A DNA stretch of 64,000 nt from Nocardia terrae (lineage in GTDB: Bacteria > Actinomycetota > Actinomycetes > Mycobacteriales > Mycobacteriaceae), in the NCBI RefSeq assembly GCF_009760405.1, contig NZ_WRPP01000005.1, positions 682,001 to 746,000 of the forward strand. Direction: 5' to 3'. The position numbers and the translations under genes were made by a program. The first letter of the stretch is position 1, and each line of letters opens with the position of its first letter. Positions 58,729 through 64,000 of the stretch are shown in pieces. The notes beneath the pieces are model-generated. The model was not told the origin of the DNA. It saw only the letters and a program-made list of their open reading frames with translations, and did not search any database.

Positions 58729-59883
58729 TCAGGGGCCGGTGAGTCTGAGGTCGCGGCCGATGATTTCTCGCATGATTTCCGAGGTGCCGCCGTAGACGCG
58801 GGTGATGCGGGCGTCGGCGGCGGCGCGGGCGATGGGGTATTCGCGCATGTAGCCGTAGCCGCCGAAGAGTTGTTGGCAGCGGTCGATGCAGCGGAATTCC
58901 ATTTCCGAGGACCAGAGTTTGGCCTTGGCGGCGTCGGCGGGGGTGAGGCGGCCCGCGTTGAGTTCGAGGACGCACTTGTCGACGAAGGCTTCGGCGACCG
59001 AGACTTCGGTGGCCACGTCGGCGAGGGTGAACTTGGTGTTCTGGAAGGCTCCGATCGGTTGGCCGAAAGCCTGTCGGGCGCTGACGTATTCGATGGTGGT
59101 GTGTAGGGCGACCCGCGCGCGAGCGAGGCAGGCGACGGCGATCTGCATGCGCTCCTGGGGCAGGTTGCTCATCAGGTATTCGAAGCCGCGGCCCGCCTCA
59201 CCGAGCAGATTCTCTTTGGGCACACGGACATCGGTGAAAGTGAGCTCGGCGGTGTCCTGGGATTTCAGGCCGAGCTTCTCGAGATTGCGGCCGCGTTCGA
59301 AACCCGCCATGCCGCGTTCGAGCACCAGCAGGCTCATCCCGCGATGCCGTTCGGGCGAGGTGCGGACGGCGGTGATCACCAGGTCGGCGTTGATTCCATT
59401 GGTGATGAACGTCTTCGCGCCGTTCACCAGGTAGTGGTCGCCCATATCGACTGCGGCCGTGCGGATTCCGGCCACATCGGAGCCCGCTCCCGGCTCGGTC
59501 ATGCCGATGGCGGCGATCAGCGTCCCGGCCACGAATCCGGGCAGCCAGCGTTCCCGCTGTCCCGCGGTGGTCAGCTTCGCCAGGTAGGGCGTGCAGATGT
59601 CGTTGTGCAGCGCGAAATTCAGCCCCACCCCGGCGCAATCGCCCGCCATGAACTCCTCGATGAGGATCTGGTTGAACCGGAAGTCCGAGACCCCGAGCCC
59701 GCCGTGGTTCTGCGGCACCGCGAACCCGAGCAACCCCAGCTCTCCCGCCCGGGCGAAGACCGAGCGCGGCACGATCCCGGCGTCCTCCCACTCCAGGTAG
59801 TGCGGCGCGACCTCCTTGCGCACGAATCCCCGCGCCAGTTCGGCGAATGCCCGATGGTCCTCACCGTAGTGCCCTCGTTCCAT
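58729..59883 (-). CDS. Acyl-CoA dehydrogenase
   Basis: A 384-residue FAD acyl-CoA dehydrogenase that introduces a trans-2 double bond. The C-terminal signature YGGTSEIMREIIGRDL is present, as are AIGMTEPGAGSDVAG and FITNGINADL in the middle and the FAD segment QLFGGYGYMREYPI. A likely catalytic Glu is in GGTSE. The start MERGHYGED is chosen; a frame extension to 59943 lacks family similarity. It is convergent with the SDR gene, 3 nt apart. It fits the lipid-oxidation character of the region. Confidence 0.9.
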   Translation of the reverse strand: MERGHYGEDHRAFAELARGFVRKEVAPHYLEWEDAGIVPRSVFARAGELGLLGFAVPQNHGGLGVSDFRFNQILIEEFMAGDCAGVGLNFALHNDICTPYLAKLTTAGQRERWLPGFVAGTLIAAIGMTEPGAGSDVAGIRTAAVDMGDHYLVNGAKTFITNGINADLVITAVRTSPERHRGMSLLVLERGMAGFERGRNLEKLGLKSQDTAELTFTDVRVPKENLLGEAGRGFEYLMSNLPQERMQIAVACLARARVALHTTIEYVSARQAFGQPIGAFQNTKFTLADVATEVSVAEAFVDKCVLELNAGRLTPADAAKAKLWSSEMEFRCIDRCQQLFGGYGYMREYPIARAAADARITRVYGGTSEIMREIIGRDLRLTGP

Positions 59884-59957
59884 GGACCCATGGTCCGGGA
59901 CGACCCTCGTCCCGGACCAGAGAATCCCGGCCACCCTCAGCACATATCGCAGGCCCG

Positions 59958-60914
59958 TCAGTTCGCGGGCGGGTTCTTCAGCAGCTGCTCGGCGACCGTC
60001 TTGCCCAGGGTGTACTGGTTCTCCAGGGCGATCTTGAAGCCGCCGCTGGTCTGATCCAGGTGCTGGACCACCGACTGGCCGGGATACGGCTGGTCGAAAT
60101 TGCTCATGGTGCGCAGCGAGAGGTAGCGGTTCAGGTAGCCGTGCGCCTTCAGGGCCGTCGCGGTGGCGTTGTCCTCCATCTGCGTCGTGCAGTACACGCC
60201 CGAGCCCTTGGTGCGCTCCTTCATGATGTAGCCGGCCTCATCCGAGAGCTGCTTGCCGGAGAAGAAGTCGTCACCGGTCATGGTGTCGCACTTGGTGACC
60301 GCGGGCGTGCGACCCTCCTGCCCCGGGTATTGCGCACGCTCGGCGGCCGCGTCGGGACTGTCGGCCAGTTTCGCGTCCTTGGTCCACTCGTACGCCTTGT
60401 CCACCAACGACTCGTCGAGCTGGTAGGCGGCGGTGTTGTAGTCCTCCACCGGGCGGTAGCCGAAGGGGACGTCGGGGGCGGCGGCCGGGTCCAGGTGGTT
60501 GCCCAGGTCGAAGTCGACCACCCAGCGCGCCCATGCCGCGCCACCGAGGGTGCCCTGCTCCGGCGGTGTTCCGGCGATCCCGGCGGTGACGAAGTACGCC
60601 TTGGAGAAGTTGAACTTGTCGCTGCCGAGGATGGCCATCATGCTCGTGGCGGCATTGGCCTTGCCCTGGCCGGTCTCGGCCACGCACAGCTTGTCGGCAT
60701 TGCATCGCACCGGCTTGAACGCGCCGGGCACGTCGACGGTGGTGGGCAGCTGCTCGCGCTGCAGCCACACCTCGTTCTCCGGGTCGAACATGGTGATGAC
60801 CAGGACTCCCACATCGATCTTGTCCGAGTCACTCTTCGAGTTCGAGGAGCAGCCGGTGAGGGCCAGTGCGGCCACTCCCAATGCGACAGCGATCTTCTGG
60901 CAACGGGTGGTCAT
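59958..60914 (-). CDS. Purine nucleoside permease (NUP) family lipoprotein
   Basis: A 318-residue lipoprotein. Signal peptide KIAVALGVAALALTGC ends in a lipobox (LTGC, Cys about 22), then a Ser/Asp linker. The mature part shows KIDVGVLVITMFDPENEVWL and YFVTAGIAGTPPEQGTLGGAAWARWVVDFD, matching NUP proteins described first as nucleoside transporters in Candida. The fold is nucleoside-phosphorylase-like, so binding or cleavage of nucleosides at the cell surface is possible. It has no operon partner. Confidence 0.85.
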   Translation of the reverse strand: MTTRCQKIAVALGVAALALTGCSSNSKSDSDKIDVGVLVITMFDPENEVWLQREQLPTTVDVPGAFKPVRCNADKLCVAETGQGKANAATSMMAILGSDKFNFSKAYFVTAGIAGTPPEQGTLGGAAWARWVVDFDLGNHLDPAAAPDVPFGYRPVEDYNTAAYQLDESLVDKAYEWTKDAKLADSPDAAAERAQYPGQEGRTPAVTKCDTMTGDDFFSGKQLSDEAGYIMKERTKGSGVYCTTQMEDNATATALKAHGYLNRYLSLRTMSNFDQPYPGQSVVQHLDQTSGGFKIALENQYTLGKTVAEQLLKNPPAN

Positions 60915-60995
60915 GGCGACACAGTATGCGACATACCGGTCGAAACGCGGGAATCCCGGCCCGAGCGGACTGCTCGGACCGGGATCCGGGTGCGG

Positions 60996-62169
60996 CTAGT
61001 CGACCGCCAGCACGGTGCCCGCGGCCACCGTCAGATTGCCCTCACGCACCGCGAAGCCGAGGCCGGGCTCCAGCGGCACCGCGCGATCCAGGGTCACGGC
61101 CAGCTCGACCGTGTCACCGGGCATCGCACGCCCCTCCGGCAGCACCACGTGACCGGACACGTCACCGGTGCGCAGGAAGAACTGCGGGCGGTAGCCGGTG
61201 GCGATGGGCGTGCGCCGCCCGCCCTGGGCCGCCGTCAGCAGGTGGACCCGCGCGGTGAACTCGCTGTGCACCGCGATGCTGCCCACCGCGGCGACCACCT
61301 GACCGCGCGCCACCTGCCCACGCTGCACGCCGCGCAGCAGCAGCGCCACATTGTCGCCCCGCCTCGGCCGATTCCATTGTCCGGCCGAAGGTCTCGACAC
61401 TGGTCACCACCGCCTCGAGCTCGCCGCCGAACCCGAGTACCGATACGCGGTCACCCGGCCGGATGCGGCCGCGCTCCACCGCACCGGTCACGACCGTGCC
61501 GCGACCGGTGATGGTGAGCACGTTCTCCACCGGCATGAGGAACGGCACGGCGGTGTAGCGCATCGGAATCGGGATGTACTCGTCCACCGCGTCGAGCAGC
61601 CGCAGCAGCTGCCCGGCCCAGTGCTCGTCGCCCTGCAGCGCGCGCAGCCCCGACACCCGCACCACCGGAGCACCGTCACCATCGAACCCGTTGGCCGACA
61701 GCAGCTCTCGCACCTCGAGCTCGATCAGCTCGAGCAGCTCACCGTCGGCGACGTCGGCCTTGTTGAGCGCGACCACGATGTGCTCGACACCCACCTGCCG
61801 CGCCAGCAGCACGTGCTCGCTGGTCTGCGGCATGACGCCGTCGTCGGCCGACACCACCAGGATCGCCCCGTCCAGCTGGGCCGCACCGGTGATCATGTTC
61901 TTCACGAAGTCGGCGTGGCCCGGCATGTCCACGTGGGCGTAATGCCTTGTGGCGGTCTCGTATTCGACGTGGGCGATATTGATGGTGATGCCGCGCTCGA
62001 TCTCCTCGGGAGACCCGTCGATGCGATCGAACGGGACGAACGCGGTGCCGCCGCGCTCGGCCAGCACCTTGGTGATGGCCGCGGTCAGGGTGGTCTTGCC
62101 GTGGTCGACGTGACCCATGGTGCCGATGTTGACGTGCGGCTTGTTACGGACATAGGCCTGCTTGGCCAT
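60996..62169 (-). pseudogene. tuf: Divergent second EF-Tu gene with a single-base frameshift
   Basis: A GTPase that delivers aminoacyl-tRNA. Domain I reads MAKQAYVRNKPHVNIGTMG, GHVDHGKTT, RGITINIAHVEY, DMPGHADFVKNM (His kept) and NKAD. Domain II includes GRGTVVTGAVERG. After TMESAEAG the frame breaks: a run of four G (61357-61360 on the plus strand as CCCC) where three would keep the frame (EAG-DNVALL). The rest, to YRPQFFLRTGDV and REGNLTVAAG, is intact in the next frame. Combined length is about 390 (normal 396-397). It differs from housekeeping EF-Tu at usually fixed sites. It may be a real loss, a recent mutation or an assembly error. Upstream GGAGAGAG is the ribosome binding site. Confidence 0.85.
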
Positions 62170-62220
62170 GATGAATCTCTCTCCGGGAGCGCAAGTTTCG
62201 AGGGATCTCAGCAGCGAGCC

Positions 62221-62261
62221 GACCTTCCCCGTCTGAGGTCCGGGACGTCCCGGAGAAGGTC
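62221..62261. promoter_or_regulatory. Stem-loop in the leader of the EF-Tu paralogue
   Basis: Outer arms GACCTTC (62221-62227) and GAAGGTC (62255-62261) enclose a perfect 14-bp palindrome CCGGGACGTCCCGG (62240-62253). It lies 52-92 bp before the start codon, so it is probably in the 5' leader, where it could act as an attenuator or operator. No riboswitch class is recognised. Confidence 0.45.
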
Positions 62262-62376
62262 AGCTTCGTGCGCCGTCGACTGCGACAACCAGGGCAGCAG
62301 CCATCGCGCCCGCGACTGCGGGGTGAGCGACGATGGACTGCGCGAACATGCCGGACATGCTGCCGGACGAAATACC

Positions 62377-64000
62377 TCAGCCGCAATCGATTTTCACGGC
62401 ACCCGCCTCCCCCGCGGTCAGGTCCTCCCGGAAATCCAGCAGCACACCGAGGGAATCGACGTCCCCGCGCAGCCTTCGCACCAGGGCATCGGCCGCGAAC
62501 CGGTACGACCGCGCTGCGGCGGGGTCGTCACACAGCTCGGCCAGGTCCGCCAGCAGCGCGTCCATCGGACCGAGATACACAGCGCCGCTGCCGAATCCGG
62601 CCAGCATGCCGCTGAAAGGACGGAGCTCCGCCAGCAGCTCCCCGCCGACCCGCACCGCCCCGAGCGCGATCGCCGCACGCGCCCGGAACACCGCCATCGT
62701 CTGCCAGAAGAAGTCCCGCCGCACCTCGGTGTACCGTTCGAAGATCGCCCGCGCCCGCTCGGCCTCGCCGTGATGCAACAGCGCCACCGTGTACAGCTGC
62801 GCCCACAGTTCCGGATTCGAGTCGTACAGGGCCCCTATCGCTTCCACCGCCCCGGAGAGGTCTCCCCGGGCCCAGCCCACGGTCACCGCGCCGATCACCA
62901 GCGCCACGTCCTCGTTGGCGACGCCCGCGTGCCGCATGCGGGCATCGAACAATCGGTAGCCCGCCTCGGCGGCCGCCAGGTCGCCGCGCACCACCTCCAG
63001 CGCGGCCGCGAAGGACAGCAGAACGTCCAGCAGCGGGCGCGATCGGCCGTTGGCGGCGCATTCCAGCGCGGCGGCGGCGTGCCGTCCGGCGGCCCGCAGG
63101 TCACCGTCGCGGCAAGCCGCCCGCAGGTGCAGGTAATGCCCGAGCGCCTCGTAGTCGGCCAGTCCGGCGCCGCGGGCCACCCGCACCATCTCCGCGGCCG
63201 TCTGCCGCCAGCCGTCCAGGCCGGCGGGCCCGGTGACGGTGTACGCCACCGCGTTGAGCGCCGCGCACAGCAGTTCCGCATCGCCGGTGGTGTGCGCCAG
63301 ATCCACCGCACAGCAGGCTCTCTCGTACATGCGCACGGCATCGCCGTCGAGCTCCGACTCGTAGACCGCCGCGATCAGCAACCGGGCGCGCATCGGGTCG
63401 GAGGTCACCCGGGTCAGCGCCGAGTCCAGTGCCGCGCGCATCCTGGCGCCCGCTCCCGCCCAGTCTCGAATGCCCCGGATGGCGGGTGCGTCCCAGCAGG
63501 TGAGCGCGCGCAGCACCGGGCCGTCTCCGCCGAGGTGCTCGGCCAGGTCGAGCGCGCGCTCGCGTACCGCCCGGGCGGCGACCGCCTGCCCGTCGTAGGC
63601 CAGGGCGCGGGTCAGCTCGCACAGGGCCTCCAGCAGATCCCGCCGGTCGCCGCGGTCCGCGGAAGGGCGGGTGTGCCCGGCGAATTCGTGCAACAGCACC
63701 ACCGAGCGCCACAGCTCGACGACGTCCGCACACGGACCGAGCCGACCGCCCTCCCGCGCCGCCGCCGTCACGTGCGCCAGCGCCCGCTCGGCGGTGGCAC
63801 GGCTCGCGCCGCGCGCTGCGTGGTAGGCCAGCAGCCCGGGATCACCACCGCTCTCGAGGTCGGCGCCGCGCTGTTCGATCAGCTCGACCGCCTCCCAGTG
63901 CATCCGGGTGCGCCGCAACAGCGAGGTGGCATCGTAGACCGTGTCGCGAATCAGGGTGTGCCCCAACTCGATTCGTCCGCGATCGTCGAATCTCACCAGT
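62377..64000 (-). CDS. C-terminal part of a large TPR/BTAD-like regulator (runs off the window)
   Basis: At least 541 residues with no start inside the window. The visible part is all helical: RIELGHTLIRDTVYDATSLLRRTRMHWEAVELIE and later many TPR-like units (ALCELTRALAYDGQAVAARAVRERALDLAEHLG; LFDARMRHAGVANEDVALVIGAV). This is the C-terminal repeat domain typical of large AAA-ATPase/BTAD regulators (SARP, MalT or guanylyl-cyclase types) of actinobacteria. The N-terminal output domain and ATPase would lie beyond position 64000. It is upstream of the EF-Tu paralogue on the same strand, 207 bp away. Confidence 0.7.
   Translation of the reverse strand, partial: LVRFDDRGRIELGHTLIRDTVYDATSLLRRTRMHWEAVELIEQRGADLESGGDPGLLAYHAARGASRATAERALAHVTAAAREGGRLGPCADVVELWRSVVLLHEFAGHTRPSADRGDRRDLLEALCELTRALAYDGQAVAARAVRERALDLAEHLGGDGPVLRALTCWDAPAIRGIRDWAGAGARMRAALDSALTRVTSDPMRARLLIAAVYESELDGDAVRMYERACCAVDLAHTTGDAELLCAALNAVAYTVTGPAGLDGWRQTAAEMVRVARGAGLADYEALGHYLHLRAACRDGDLRAAGRHAAAALECAANGRSRPLLDVLLSFAAALEVVRGDLAAAEAGYRLFDARMRHAGVANEDVALVIGAVTVGWARGDLSGAVEAIGALYDSNPELWAQLYTVALLHHGEAERARAIFERYTEVRRDFFWQTMAVFRARAAIALGAVRVGGELLAELRPFSGMLAGFGSGAVYLGPMDALLADLAELCDDPAAARSYRFAADALVRRLRGDVDSLGVLLDFREDLTAGEAGAVKIDCG

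Overview
This is a high-GC actinobacterial chromosome segment. Gene content points to Nocardia or a close mycolic-acid-containing relative. Markers are a mycothiol-dependent formaldehyde dehydrogenase (MscR), an F420-type luciferase-like oxidoreductase, a 13E12-type HNH protein, DUF4333 and LppU-type envelope proteins, a LysE/LysG pair and many lipid-CoA enzymes. The genus is an inference; no rRNA or other marker gene is present. I found no tRNA, rRNA, CRISPR array, insertion sequence or prophage.

Layout. 1-3.3 kb: a secreted protein, then a TetR regulator divergent from ilvD across a promoter with three AACC-N4-GGTT operators. 3.4-8.8 kb: a minus-strand acyl-CoA catabolism operon (LLM oxidoreductase, thiolase, acyl-CoA ligase, second thiolase). 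8.9-13.3 kb: carotenoid oxygenase, a tandem HxlR regulator and an MFS transporter with a large repeat-containing loop. A similar operator lies before the oxygenase and at the regulator's own start. 13.4-16.6 kb: three poorly characterised proteins. 16.7-27.4 kb: a complete-looking inositol uptake and catabolism locus (iolE, ABC transporter, iolC, aldolase, iolB, iolD on the minus strand; LacI regulator and iolG on the plus strand) with two GAGCGCTC operators and a near-consensus promoter. iolA is not in the window. 27.4-30.3 kb: a cysteine-repeat membrane protein, a foldback inverted-repeat region and a 13E12/HNH protein. 30.3-33.8 kb: lysE/lysG, then mscR and a metallo-beta-lactamase-fold hydrolase ending in a strong hairpin. 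33.8-37.8 kb: lipoprotein, LppU-like, YbdK-like, TfoX-like and ACT-domain proteins.

37.9-45.5 kb: two ABC1-family kinases flank a flavin monooxygenase, an unusual SDR::acyl-CoA-synthetase fusion and a decayed flavin monooxygenase pseudogene. 45.5-49.7 kb: small housekeeping-like enzymes (SRPBCC, HIT, RidA, nucleotidyltransferase, PlsC). 49.7-54.7 kb: a two-component system divergent from a secreted lipoprotein glycoside hydrolase that is translationally coupled to a membrane-anchored EEP phosphatase/nuclease-like protein. 54.7-61 kb: D-aminoacylase-like amidohydrolase, AraC regulator, SDR, acyl-CoA dehydrogenase and a purine nucleoside permease-type lipoprotein. 61-64 kb: a divergent second EF-Tu with a single-base frameshift, next to the 3' part of a large TPR/BTAD-like regulator that runs off the window.

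Most promising for follow-up: the HxlR/carotenoid oxygenase operator pair, the frameshifted EF-Tu paralogue beside a regulator, the ABC1-monooxygenase-SDR::FadD cluster, the foldback region by the 13E12 gene, and the two-component/glycoside hydrolase/EEP module. All assignments come from reading the sequence and recalled family knowledge; no database search was run.
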